This document shows, one piece after another, positions 25,847 through 33,425 of a DNA stretch of 64,000 nt. The stretch is from Thermoanaerobacterium thermosulfurigenes (GTDB lineage Bacteria; Bacillota; Thermoanaerobacteria; Thermoanaerobacterales; Thermoanaerobacteraceae). The stretch is taken from positions 1 through 64,000 of the forward strand of contig NZ_JBPODR010000013.1 of assembly GCF_051201035.1 (NCBI RefSeq), read 5' to 3'. The number at the start of each line of letters is the position of its first letter. The first letter of the stretch is position 1. Position numbers and translations under genes: made by a program. The notes beneath the pieces were generated by a model. That model did not search any database. It was not told the DNA's origin and saw only the letters and a list, made by a program, of their open reading frames with translations.

Positions 25847-25962
25847 GCATAAAAGGTTACTTTATATATTATTCGCTTAATGGTTTTGAAGATGATGCAA
25901 AAAAATATCTTAATGAAAATGGAATAATGTATGCCGATAAAAAAAGCTGGGCTATCGTATGA
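25847..25962 (+). pseudogene. Displaced C-terminal tail of the ATPase
   Basis: In the frame two bases ahead, the sequence from about 25840 reads TLGIKGYFIYYSLNGFEDDA, then KKYLNENGIMYADKKSWAIV, to TGA 25960-25962. This is a natural continuation of the ExK nuclease-like fold that the upstream frame loses after VKTVEDRRL. An indel near 25828-25842 therefore removed about 40 residues from the protein, or the read contains an error there. Confidence 0.65.
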
Positions 25963-25975
25963 TAATCCAGCTTTA
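25943..25975. terminator. Bidirectional terminator between ATPase gene and aroF
   Basis: AAAGCTGG (25943-25950) and CCAGCTTT (25967-25974) are perfect arms; A- and T-rich flanks serve both converging transcripts. Confidence 0.7.
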
Positions 25976-25978
25976 GTC

Positions 25979-26986
25979 TTAGTCTTTTAAAGCCAAAAGA
26001 ATTTTATTTACTTCTTTTGAAACTTTGTCAAATTCTTCAGGCGTAAGTGACTGCCCACCGTCTGAAAGTGCCATGTCTGGATGTGGGTGCACTTCTATGA
26101 TAAGTCCGTCAGCTCCTACTGCTACAGCAGCCCTTGATAGTGGCGCTATAAGGTCACGCCTTCCTGTACCATGACTTGGATCGACTATTACAGGAAGGTG
26201 GGATAAATTTTTTACTGCAGCGACAGCATTTAAATCAAGAGTATTTCTGGTGTACGTTTCAAATGTGCGTATGCCTCTTTCGCAAAGTATGACATTTGGA
26301 TTTCCTTCTTTCATGATGTATTCCGCTGCATTAAGCCATTCTTCTATAGTTGACGATAAGCCCCGTTTCAATAGAACTGGCATGTTTGACTTGCCTATCT
26401 CTTTTAGAAGCTCGAAATTCTGCATGTTTCTTGAACCAACTTGCAGTATATCTGCGTATTGCGATACTTTCTCTATGTGAGAGCTGCTGACGATCTCTGT
26501 GATAGTGACCATGCCTGTTTCCCGTCCGACAGCATTTAGTATCTTAAGTCCTTCCTCTTCTAATCCTTGGAAAGAATATGGTGATGACCTTGGCTTGTAT
26601 GCACCACCTCTTAAGACTTTTGCACCAGATTTCTTGACTGCTTTGGCAGCTTCAAGCATTTGCTCATAGCTTTCTACAGCACATGGTCCTGCCATCATGA
26701 CAAAACTGCCTCCGCCGATGTCTACATCTTTGACTTTTACCACAGTGCTGTCAGGCTTTGCAGACCTTGATACAAGCTTATACGGAGAAGAAATCCTGAC
26801 GACGTCGTACACGCCTTCCATCGAGGATATAGGCTTATCTTCGAGGACTTCCACATTTCCGATGACGCCGATTATGGACCTTTCAGCACCATTTACTACA
26901 TGTGTTGATAGATTGAATTTATTTACGTATTCGCAGACGGTTTTTATATTTTCTTCTGTTGCATTTTCTTTCATTATAATAACCAT
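25979..26986 (-). CDS. aroF: 3-deoxy-7-phosphoheptulonate (DAHP) synthase, AroF/type I-beta
   Basis: A 335-residue enzyme joining phosphoenolpyruvate and erythrose-4-phosphate in the first step of aromatic amino-acid synthesis. An N-terminal ferredoxin-like regulatory domain (about 1-85) precedes the catalytic barrel with MAGPCAVES, VLRGGAYKPRSSPYSFQG, LKRGLSSTIEEWL and VDPSHGTGRRDLI, the family's PEP- and metal-binding motifs. ATG 26986 follows an AAGGGG SD; an earlier in-frame ATG at 27007 is inside the leader. Expression is controlled by a T-box leader just upstream, so it responds to uncharged tRNA, most likely for an aromatic amino acid. Confidence 0.95.
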   Translation of the reverse strand: MVIIMKENATEENIKTVCEYVNKFNLSTHVVNGAERSIIGVIGNVEVLEDKPISSMEGVYDVVRISSPYKLVSRSAKPDSTVVKVKDVDIGGGSFVMMAGPCAVESYEQMLEAAKAVKKSGAKVLRGGAYKPRSSPYSFQGLEEEGLKILNAVGRETGMVTITEIVSSSHIEKVSQYADILQVGSRNMQNFELLKEIGKSNMPVLLKRGLSSTIEEWLNAAEYIMKEGNPNVILCERGIRTFETYTRNTLDLNAVAAVKNLSHLPVIVDPSHGTGRRDLIAPLSRAAVAVGADGLIIEVHPHPDMALSDGGQSLTPEEFDKVSKEVNKILLALKD

Positions 26987-27017
26987 CAAATCAACCCCTT
27001 TTAACATATTATCTTAT

Positions 27018-27277
27018 AAAAAAAATCTCTCATCCCAAAGGACGGAGATTTTCCGCGGTACCACCTTTATTAACCATGAAAGGTTCACTCTAAGAGTACA
27101 ATCATACTCCCTTCTTTTTAACGGTAGAAGACCCCGGCATCACCTACTTTAATTTCAGATCGCAACTTAAGAGGGAACTTCAATATGCTTAAGACATCCG
27201 GCTTCCACCATCCCGGACTCTCTATAATCCTCTACATACCTACTTTCCTCTTTCATCGTCTTTTACTCAAATTATTG
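27018..27277 (-). ncRNA. T-box riboswitch leader of aroF
   Basis: Minus-strand transcript of about 260 bases. The conserved T-box core AAGGTGGTACCGCGG (27054-27068) is followed by an intrinsic terminator (ATCTCC...GGGATGAGAGAT then seven T, 27018-27050). The 5' part has Stem I features: a GA-rich start, an AGTA on the 5' side and GAA on the 3' side of the specifier loop. The triplet after GAA and one base is TTC (27175-27177), which would mean tRNA-Phe; this reading is tentative. Uncharged tRNA would stabilise the antiterminator and turn aroF on. Confidence 0.92.
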
Positions 27278-27282
27278 TAATA

Positions 27283-27311
27283 ATAATACAACAAAAATAC
27301 CCTTGTGTCAA
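27283..27311 (-). promoter_or_regulatory. Promoter of the T-box-aroF transcript
   Basis: Minus strand: TTGACA (27306-27311), 17 bases, TATTAT (27283-27288). Confidence 0.8.
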
Positions 27312-27343
27312 TAAAATTTTTTACTTTAAATTGCTAAAATGTT

Positions 27344-27372
27344 TTTACACCTCTTTTATATTATGCTAAAAT
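27344..27372 (+). promoter_or_regulatory. Promoter of the FAH-family gene
   Basis: TTTACA (27344-27349), 17 bases, TAAAAT (27367-27372), divergent from the aroF promoter. Confidence 0.6.
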
Positions 27373-27405
27373 ATCTATAAAAAGATATAAAAAGGAGCGG
27401 TATAC

Positions 27406-28134
27406 ATGAGAATTGTGAGAATAGATGATGAAGGAAAGAAGTATGGAGTAGTAGATGGTGAAAATATTTTCACAATAGATGGAGGTTTGATGAAAAGTTT
27501 AAAGATTGACGACGTGAAGCTTTTGCCGCCATGCGATATGACAAAAGCCGTATGTGTTGGCTTGAATTTTGGAGACCACATTGAGGAGATGGGAGACAAG
27601 CGTCCTGATGAGCCTACTCTATTTATAAAGCCTGCAACTGCAGCGATAGGATATAATGATTACATAGTGATTCCTGAAATGTCAGAGAGGGTTGACTACG
27701 AAGGTGAATTGGCTGTCGTCATAAAGAAGATGGCAAAGGATGTTTCAGAAGATGAGGCACTAGACTATGTCCTTGGATACACCATTGCCAATGATGTCAC
27801 AGCCAGAGATCTGCAGTCAAAAGACGGGCAATGGACGAGGGCAAAATCATTTGACACGTTTTTGCCTATAGGACCATGGATTGAGACAGATTTAGATCCA
27901 TCAAACTTAGAGATAAAAACATACGTAAATGGTGTATTAAAGCAGCACAGCAACACAAAGCATCTTATATTTAATGTACCTAAGCTTGTATCATTCATAT
28001 CACATGTGATGACGTTAAATCCTGGCGATGTAATACTTACAGGGACTCCATCTGGAGTAGGGCCGATAAAGCCGGGTGATGTGGTCACAATTGAAATTGA
28101 AGGAATAGGCAAGCTTATAAATAAAGTCAAGTAA
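27406..28134 (+). CDS. Fumarylacetoacetate hydrolase-family protein
   Basis: A 242-residue FAH-fold enzyme. It has a short N-terminal domain and the metal-binding catalytic core with AVCVGLNFGDHIEEM, VDYEGELAVVIKK (acidic Mg ligands), ANDVTARDLQ and GDVILTGTPSGVGP, as in 2-hydroxyhepta-2,4-diene-1,7-dioate isomerases, acylpyruvases and oxaloacetate decarboxylases. Those activities cannot be separated by sequence alone; oxaloacetate or acylpyruvate turnover is most likely outside an aromatic degradation cluster. SD AAGGAGCGG; 11 bases before the nuclease gene. Confidence 0.9.
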   Translation: MRIVRIDDEGKKYGVVDGENIFTIDGGLMKSLKIDDVKLLPPCDMTKAVCVGLNFGDHIEEMGDKRPDEPTLFIKPATAAIGYNDYIVIPEMSERVDYEGELAVVIKKMAKDVSEDEALDYVLGYTIANDVTARDLQSKDGQWTRAKSFDTFLPIGPWIETDLDPSNLEIKTYVNGVLKQHSNTKHLIFNVPKLVSFISHVMTLNPGDVILTGTPSGVGPIKPGDVVTIEIEGIGKLINKVK

Positions 28135-28145
28135 AGGGGATACAC

Positions 28146-30608
28146 ATGAAATTTTATTTTTGCGGTGGAGCAAGCGAAGTAGGTGCATCGTGCTATTTGG
28201 TGAACATAGACGGAAAAAATATTTTATTAGATTGTGGAATAAGGATGGCATCAGGTAAGGACAATCTTCCTGATTTTCAGCTTATTCAGGAAAATGGCGG
28301 AGTAGATGTGATATTGATAAGCCATGCTCATATGGATCACATTGGCGCATTGCCTATAATATCAAGGATCTACCCTGATGCCAAGATATACATGACACAT
28401 GCTGCAAAAGATTTGACAAGGGTACTATTATACGACAGCTTAAAGATAATGGAAAGAGAAGCGGAGATACCCGCTTATGCCGAGATACATGTAAAGGAAA
28501 TGCTAAACAGGATAATATGCCATACACCGGGTCATACATTTTCACCTTTTTTAGATTCTGATTTAAAGGTGACTTTCTACAGCGCCGGACATATAGCAGG
28601 TGCAGCATCAACATACATAGTTGGAAATGAGGGAAGCTTTTTTTACTCAGGTGACTTCTCAAGATTTAGGCAGAATACGATAGAAGGTGCGTCAATACCA
28701 AAATTAAGACCTGATGTAGCTTTCTTTGAATCTACGTATGGAGATAAGCTTCATGCAAATAGAGAATTAGAAGAATCAAGGCTTGTTGAGAAGATAGGAT
28801 ATGTAATTAAAAATGGTGGAAAAGTTTTGATACCTGCTTTTGCACTGGGGAGAGCGCAGGAAATAATACTTATACTTAAAAAAGCTATAAATAAAGGCAT
28901 GATAGAAACAAAAGTGTACGTTGATGGCATGGTGAAAGACATATGCAGGATTTATAAATTAAATCCAAACTACCTAAGGGAAAGCTTGGCTAAGAAGATT
29001 TTTAAAGGCGGAGAAATATTTTTTGATGACAATATAATGCCAGTTGACAAATCAGAAATGAGGGAAGAAATCATAAAAGAGCCATGCGTGATAGTATCAA
29101 GTTCAGGAATGCTTACAGGTGGTCCCAGCCAGTGGTATGCTGAAAAACTGGCAGGAGATGAAAAAAATCTGATAGCTATAACAGGGTATCAAGACGAGGA
29201 GTCACCTGGAAGAAAGCTTTTGGAGCTTACGGATGAAAAAGACGATGATAAAAAGCTTAAATTGGCGGATAAAGAAATACCAATAAAATGTGCAGTTGAC
29301 AAGTTTGGACTTTCAGCACATGCTGACATGAGCGAGATACTGTCACTTGCCAATATCCTTCATCCTAAAAAGGTATTTTTGATCCATGGCGATCCAGACA
29401 CGATAAATTTTTTAGGGAAAGAGATACAGAAGGATATAAATACAGATGTATACGTGCCACAGAATGGTGATGTGTACGATATTGACATACAAAATCCGCG
29501 AAAGCAGCTTAGAAGAGAACCATATCCTTCAATGAACATGGGAGAAACTTTAAACGAAGGTAATATAGAAAAGCTTTGGAGATTTGTGTTGGATGAAATC
29601 GGTACAGATGCTGCATTATCTGTAGAAGATATAGCGGAAATCTGGGGCTGTGTGGAAGATACTGATGCTTTAAAAGATTTACTAAATAACTCAGTGTACT
29701 TTCAGCCTGACAAAAGGAGAATGTTTTTGTATCATGCTGTTTTAGAAGAAGAATTGGAAGCGGGAAAAGATGAAGGCCCTATGGAAGTGAATCAGATGCT
29801 GTCATTAGTTGATGAGTACTTTACAAGAGAAACAGGGCTCTATAAAAAAGGCGCCAGATTTGATGAGAAGATAGCTCTTTTGTACTTTGATTTTCCTGAC
29901 ATAGCAAAAGATAGATATTCCAATCTATTTAAAGAATTTGAAGAAAGGACAGGTTGGAAAGTTGAAATAAACGAAAATGTAAATGCATCGGCCATAAATG
30001 ACGTCATATATAAGCTATTGCCGGATTTTACTATAAACAAAGTGTCCTACAAAAGCTCTGACAAATTAGTATCTGTAAAGATTGACAGAGAAATTGAAAA
30101 TATTGAAGAAGTGAAAGATAAATTTTACAATGAGACGGGACTTAAGCTCGTTGTTAATGGGCAAGGTACATCAGTTGATACGGTTGCTGTTGTTGATACA
30201 GGTGATGATAAACTTGAGCAAAATGAAGCACTTAAAATCATAGATGAGGTGTTTAAAGATTTGCCACATAAGCCTTATAAAAAAAGCATAAAGACGTCAA
30301 ATGGCATCAAGTACATTGAGCTGTCATTTATATCTAAGATAGTTGGCGAAAGGTACAAAGAAAAAATAGACGAGCTTATAAAGAAGACTGGCTGGCCGAT
30401 AGTTGTAGGGAATGGGTGCAATCAGATAGAAGTCATAAATATCGCTAAGAGAATATTTGGGGAAATGGGCGTTAAACTTAAGAAAAATCCAAGCGTGTAT
30501 TTAGACGATATGACGATTGGCATATCAATAGATGGCGATGCAGATGATGAAATTATTAAAAAAATAGATGACATGCTATATGACATGACAGGTTTAAGAC
30601 TTAGGTAA
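28146..30608 (+). CDS. Beta-CASP metallo-beta-lactamase RNA nuclease with long C-terminal extension
   Basis: An 820-residue protein. Residues 1-450 carry all motifs of the CPSF-like beta-CASP group: HAHMDHIG, the AGHIAGAAS histidine, YSGDFS, ESTYGD (motif A), FALGRAQE, SSSGMLTGGPS (motif B) and LSAHADMSEIL/IHGD (motif C), so two-zinc RNA hydrolysis is expected. After about residue 470 comes an acidic extension of about 350 residues with repeated segments (ERTGWKVEIN, NETGLKLVVNGQ, KKTGWPIVVGNG, DMTGLRLR) that look like tandem KH-like or ferredoxin-like modules. Ordinary bacterial RNase J is about 555 residues. It probably acts in RNA processing; the extension is of unknown function. Confidence 0.82.
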   Translation: MKFYFCGGASEVGASCYLVNIDGKNILLDCGIRMASGKDNLPDFQLIQENGGVDVILISHAHMDHIGALPIISRIYPDAKIYMTHAAKDLTRVLLYDSLKIMEREAEIPAYAEIHVKEMLNRIICHTPGHTFSPFLDSDLKVTFYSAGHIAGAASTYIVGNEGSFFYSGDFSRFRQNTIEGASIPKLRPDVAFFESTYGDKLHANRELEESRLVEKIGYVIKNGGKVLIPAFALGRAQEIILILKKAINKGMIETKVYVDGMVKDICRIYKLNPNYLRESLAKKIFKGGEIFFDDNIMPVDKSEMREEIIKEPCVIVSSSGMLTGGPSQWYAEKLAGDEKNLIAITGYQDEESPGRKLLELTDEKDDDKKLKLADKEIPIKCAVDKFGLSAHADMSEILSLANILHPKKVFLIHGDPDTINFLGKEIQKDINTDVYVPQNGDVYDIDIQNPRKQLRREPYPSMNMGETLNEGNIEKLWRFVLDEIGTDAALSVEDIAEIWGCVEDTDALKDLLNNSVYFQPDKRRMFLYHAVLEEELEAGKDEGPMEVNQMLSLVDEYFTRETGLYKKGARFDEKIALLYFDFPDIAKDRYSNLFKEFEERTGWKVEINENVNASAINDVIYKLLPDFTINKVSYKSSDKLVSVKIDREIENIEEVKDKFYNETGLKLVVNGQGTSVDTVAVVDTGDDKLEQNEALKIIDEVFKDLPHKPYKKSIKTSNGIKYIELSFISKIVGERYKEKIDELIKKTGWPIVVGNGCNQIEVINIAKRIFGEMGVKLKKNPSVYLDDMTIGISIDGDADDEIIKKIDDMLYDMTGLRLR

Positions 30609-30634
30609 ATATAAATTGAAAAGGAAGGTTTGCG

Positions 30635-31888
30635 ATGGGTTATAAAGAGATCTCCTTAAAATACGGGAAAGGTGCGGTAGATGTAAAAATAGATGAGAAG
30701 ATGTGTACAGTGCTTTATCCTGAAGATATGTCAGGTATCGAAGATCCTATGACGGAAATTTCAAGATCGCTTAAAAATCCTATAGGCAAGTCACCTTTAT
30801 CTGACTTAGTTAAAGGCAAAAAAAATATAGTCATACTTGCCAGCGACATAACACGTCCATCGCCATCTCACATTTTAATACCACCTATAATCGATGAATT
30901 AAACAAAGCTGGTATAAGCGATGATAGCATAAAAATCGTTTTTGGTCTTGGATACCACAGGAAGCATACAGATGATGAGAAGAAGACGCTTGTTGGTGAA
31001 GAAGTGTTTAATAGGATAAAGTGCATCGACCATGATATAGATGACTGCGTGTACGTTGGTACTACAAAAAGAGGTACGCCTGTTGAAGTCTTTCGTGAAG
31101 TATACAATGCAGATTTCATCATAGCTACAGGTAATTTAGAGCTTCACTATAAGGCAGGGTACAGCGGAGGACATAAAGCACTGCTTCCAGGTGTGTGCAG
31201 CAAAAATACGATAGAAAAAAATCACGTCCTCATGTTTTCAGAAGGAGCGATGCCAGGTAGAATCGATGGAAACCCTATGAGAGAAGACATTGAAGAGGGC
31301 GGCAAGCTGGCAGGTGTCGATTTCATAGTCAATGCAGTCTTAAATAGCCACAAAGAGATAGTGAAAGTAGTGTCAGGTGATCCCATAAAAGCACACAGAG
31401 AAGGTGCTAAATACATCGATAAAATGTACAAAAGAATTATACCGGAAAAAGCTGATATTGTTGTTGCGTCATGTGGAGGATACCCAAAAGACATTAACCT
31501 ATATCAAGCACAGAAAGGTCTTGACAATGCCCAATATTCTGTAAAAGACGGCGGTACTATAATATTAGTGGCGGAATGCAGAGAAGGGCTTGGAGAAAAG
31601 CTTTTTTCAGACTGGATGGTAAACTCATCATCTGTAGATGAACCATTAAAATGGATAAAAGAAGAATTCAGGCTTGGAGCACACAAAGCCGCTGTAATTT
31701 GCGAAGTATTGAAAAGGGCTGATATCTATCTTATATCGTCTTTTGACCGCAGCTTTACTGAAAAGATATTCTTTAAATATGCAAAGACTCCGCAGGATGC
31801 ACTTGATGAAGCTATTAAAAAATATCACGATCCCAAAGTACTTGTACTTCCATACGCAAATTCCACGCTGCCATATGTGGAGAATTGA
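30635..31888 (+). CDS. larA: LarA-family nickel-dependent racemase/epimerase
   Basis: A 417-residue LarA-fold protein. HYKAGYSGGHKALLPGVCS (about 170-190) contains the lysine that carries the nickel-pincer cofactor and a catalytic histidine, and ITRPSPSHILIPP and GLGYHRKHTDDE are other family segments. LarA interconverts D- and L-lactate, and relatives act on other 2-hydroxy acids. The cofactor makers LarB, LarC and LarE are not in this window, so they must be elsewhere for activity. It lies 26 bases after the nuclease gene with SD AAGGAAGG. The nickel importer at 10-13 kb would be a plausible metal source. Confidence 0.85.
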   Translation: MGYKEISLKYGKGAVDVKIDEKMCTVLYPEDMSGIEDPMTEISRSLKNPIGKSPLSDLVKGKKNIVILASDITRPSPSHILIPPIIDELNKAGISDDSIKIVFGLGYHRKHTDDEKKTLVGEEVFNRIKCIDHDIDDCVYVGTTKRGTPVEVFREVYNADFIIATGNLELHYKAGYSGGHKALLPGVCSKNTIEKNHVLMFSEGAMPGRIDGNPMREDIEEGGKLAGVDFIVNAVLNSHKEIVKVVSGDPIKAHREGAKYIDKMYKRIIPEKADIVVASCGGYPKDINLYQAQKGLDNAQYSVKDGGTIILVAECREGLGEKLFSDWMVNSSSVDEPLKWIKEEFRLGAHKAAVICEVLKRADIYLISSFDRSFTEKIFFKYAKTPQDALDEAIKKYHDPKVLVLPYANSTLPYVEN

Positions 31889-31929
31889 TAATAATGTCAT
31901 GTGTATCATGATGAATGGTGGTGATGACG

Positions 31930-32073
31930 ATGAATATTAACGACGAACAAGTCAATGTAATAAAGAATTTTCTTATAAATAAAGTAAAGCCGTATGTAAT
32001 ATATCTGTTTGGTTCGGCTGTAAATGGCATCTTTAGAAGCGATAGTGATATTGATATCGCATATTTAAGTTGA
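31930..32073 (+). pseudogene. Truncated MntA-type nucleotidyltransferase antitoxin
   Basis: 47 codons from ATG 31930: a short helix, then YVIYLFGSAVNGIFRSDSDIDIAYLS and a stop. The GSxxxG...DxD motif is the nucleotide-transfer signature of minimal nucleotidyltransferases (MntA), but the normal protein has about 130-140 residues, so two thirds is lost. A fragment of its usual HEPN partner follows. Confidence 0.7.
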
Positions 32074-32111
32074 AATAATTGATAAAATATTAAAAAGGGG
32101 ACGGATTTACA

Positions 32112-32162
32112 ATGAGTGATGTTGTAATTAATAAAACGGAAATTATGCATTCCTTAAAATAG
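32112..32162 (+). pseudogene. N-terminal stub of a HEPN (HepT/DUF86) toxin
   Basis: An AAGGGGAC-type SD and ATG 32112 lead to MSDVVINKTEIMHSLK and a stop. The first dozen residues match the typical beginning of HepT proteins (MxDVIINK), and it follows the MntA fragment exactly where HepT would lie. All catalytic residues are missing. The rest of 31889-32377 is a copy of a 126-bp repeat and A/T-rich sequence. Confidence 0.5.
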
Positions 32163-32171
32163 CAGAGATGC

Positions 32172-32297
32172 ATATGCAAAGGTGGTCTTTAAAACCGCCT
32201 TATTTTTATGCAAAAAATCGATGTTTTTATCATGCTTTTATTTATTTTCTATTGTGTTATTTGATAATATGTTGTTTATTGTTGATTTTTAGTATAT
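32172..32297 (+). repeat. 126-bp direct repeat, copy 1
   Basis: Begins ATATGCAAAGGTGGTC and ends TTTTTAGTATAT. It matches 33265-33390 over its full length with about four mismatches. It contains a small terminator-like hairpin (GGTGG...CCGCC then TTATTTTT) and an A/T-rich tail with promoter-like sequence. Together the two copies bracket the Rpn nuclease gene. Confidence 0.9.
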
Positions 32298-32377
32298 TTA
32301 GTGTGTACAAAAACTGGTTTTCTATAGCTGCATATGGTATAATAAATATAAGATGAAGAGGAATGGAAGGAAGAAAA

Positions 32378-33244
32378 ATGGCGCAAAAATACGATATAAC
32401 GATGAAAAATATTTTTTCTGATATGGCCGATGACATAATGAGTTATTTTTTAGGACTACAATACACAAAGATTGATGAACTTAATATAGAATTTGCAAGA
32501 GTAGAACGAAGAGACAGCGACATGATATTCAAATGCACAACAGACAAAGGAAATGTCGCTGTACACATAGAATTTCAATCAGAAAATGACGAAAAGATGC
32601 CTTACAGGATGCTGAGATATTCCCTGGAGATAATGGAAAAGCATAATCTCTTACCATATCAGATAGTTGTTTATATAGGCAAAGATAATGTGAAAATGGC
32701 AAATAGCTTAAATTATAACTTTGGAGAACAAAATACATTAAACTATAAATACAGGATAATAAATGTCAGTGACATAAAATATACTGATGTTGTAGGAACA
32801 GACTATTATGACTTGTATTCGCTTCTACCATTGATGGATCAAAATAGAAGGAAAGAAGAAGGAGAAAAATATCTAGAAAGATGTGTTGAAGCTATAAAAG
32901 ATATTCCATTAGACATAAACAAAAAGAAAGACATAGTTTTTAAGGCAGAAATATTATCGGGCATAATTTATAAAAAAGAAGTTATTGAGAGAGTTTTTTC
33001 GGAGGTGATAAGGATGTTTAGGATTGAAGAATCTGAAACGTACAAAATGATAATCGAAAAAGGTATGCAAAAAGGTATTGAGAAGGGAATCGAAAAAGGT
33101 ATAGAAAAAGGTATAGAAAAAGGGGCACAACAAGAAAAAATTTCAATAGCAAGAAAATTATTAAAGGAAGGTATGGACGTTGATAAAGTAGCAGACATCA
33201 CTGAGCTTAGCAAAGATGAGGTAAAAAAATTAATTCAGCATTAA
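32378..33244 (+). CDS. Rpn-family recombination-promoting nuclease (PD-(D/E)XK)
   Basis: A 288-residue protein. The nuclease core lies in the first half (DITMKNIFSDMADDIMSYFL; then DKGNVAVHIEFQSEND as the acidic/ExQ active-site strand; then YRMLRYSLEIMEKHN), typical of the Rpn/PDDEXK_2 family that cleaves DNA and promotes RecA-independent recombination. The C-terminal part holds four GIEK repeats, a hallmark low-complexity hinge of this family, then a helix. ATG 32378 is chosen because AAGGAAG precedes it; ATG 32363 overlaps the SD. Family members are mobile and often horizontally spread. Confidence 0.82.
   Translation: MAQKYDITMKNIFSDMADDIMSYFLGLQYTKIDELNIEFARVERRDSDMIFKCTTDKGNVAVHIEFQSENDEKMPYRMLRYSLEIMEKHNLLPYQIVVYIGKDNVKMANSLNYNFGEQNTLNYKYRIINVSDIKYTDVVGTDYYDLYSLLPLMDQNRRKEEGEKYLERCVEAIKDIPLDINKKKDIVFKAEILSGIIYKKEVIERVFSEVIRMFRIEESETYKMIIEKGMQKGIEKGIEKGIEKGIEKGAQQEKISIARKLLKEGMDVDKVADITELSKDEVKKLIQH
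33053..33124 (+). repeat. 12-bp coding tandem repeat in the Rpn gene
   Basis: Repeated GGTATAGAAAAA-type units encode alternating GIEK/GMQK residues. Copy number may vary by slippage, in steps of four codons. Confidence 0.8.
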
Positions 33245-33264
33245 AAAAGTTAATAAGCTGTGGT

Positions 33265-33390
33265 ATATGCAAAGGTGGTTTTTAAATCCGCCTTATTTTT
33301 ATGCAAAAAATCGATGTTTTTATCATGCTTTTATTTATTTTCTATTGTGTTATTTGACAATATGTTGTTTATTGTTGACTTTTAGTATAT
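33265..33390 (+). repeat. 126-bp direct repeat, copy 2
   Basis: Same length and sequence as 32172-32297 except for about four substitutions (for example GGTTTTTAAATCC for GGTCTTTAAAACC). It provides the terminator-like hairpin after the Rpn gene and the -35 and most of the -10 of the deoR promoter. Confidence 0.9.
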
Positions 33391-33393
33391 AAT
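33365..33393 (+). promoter_or_regulatory. Promoter of the DeoR regulator
   Basis: TTGTTT (33365-33370), 17 bases, TATAAT (33388-33393). It is formed largely by repeat copy 2; copy 1 ends TATATTTA and lacks the full -10. Confidence 0.55.
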
Positions 33394-33425
33394 TTAATTA
33401 AAATTTAAAAACTGGAGGAAAGTGT

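Noticed and set aside
31743..31940. 65-codon plus-strand ORF overlapping larA and the MntA fragment
   Set aside because: It lies in another frame of larA for most of its length, has no SD, and its end covers the true SD and ATG of the MntA fragment.
32168..32356. 62-codon ORF between the HepT stub and Rpn
   Set aside because: It is mostly the 126-bp repeat, rich in Tyr/Phe/Cys from A/T-rich sequence, without a proper SD; copy 2 of the repeat does not keep it as a gene.
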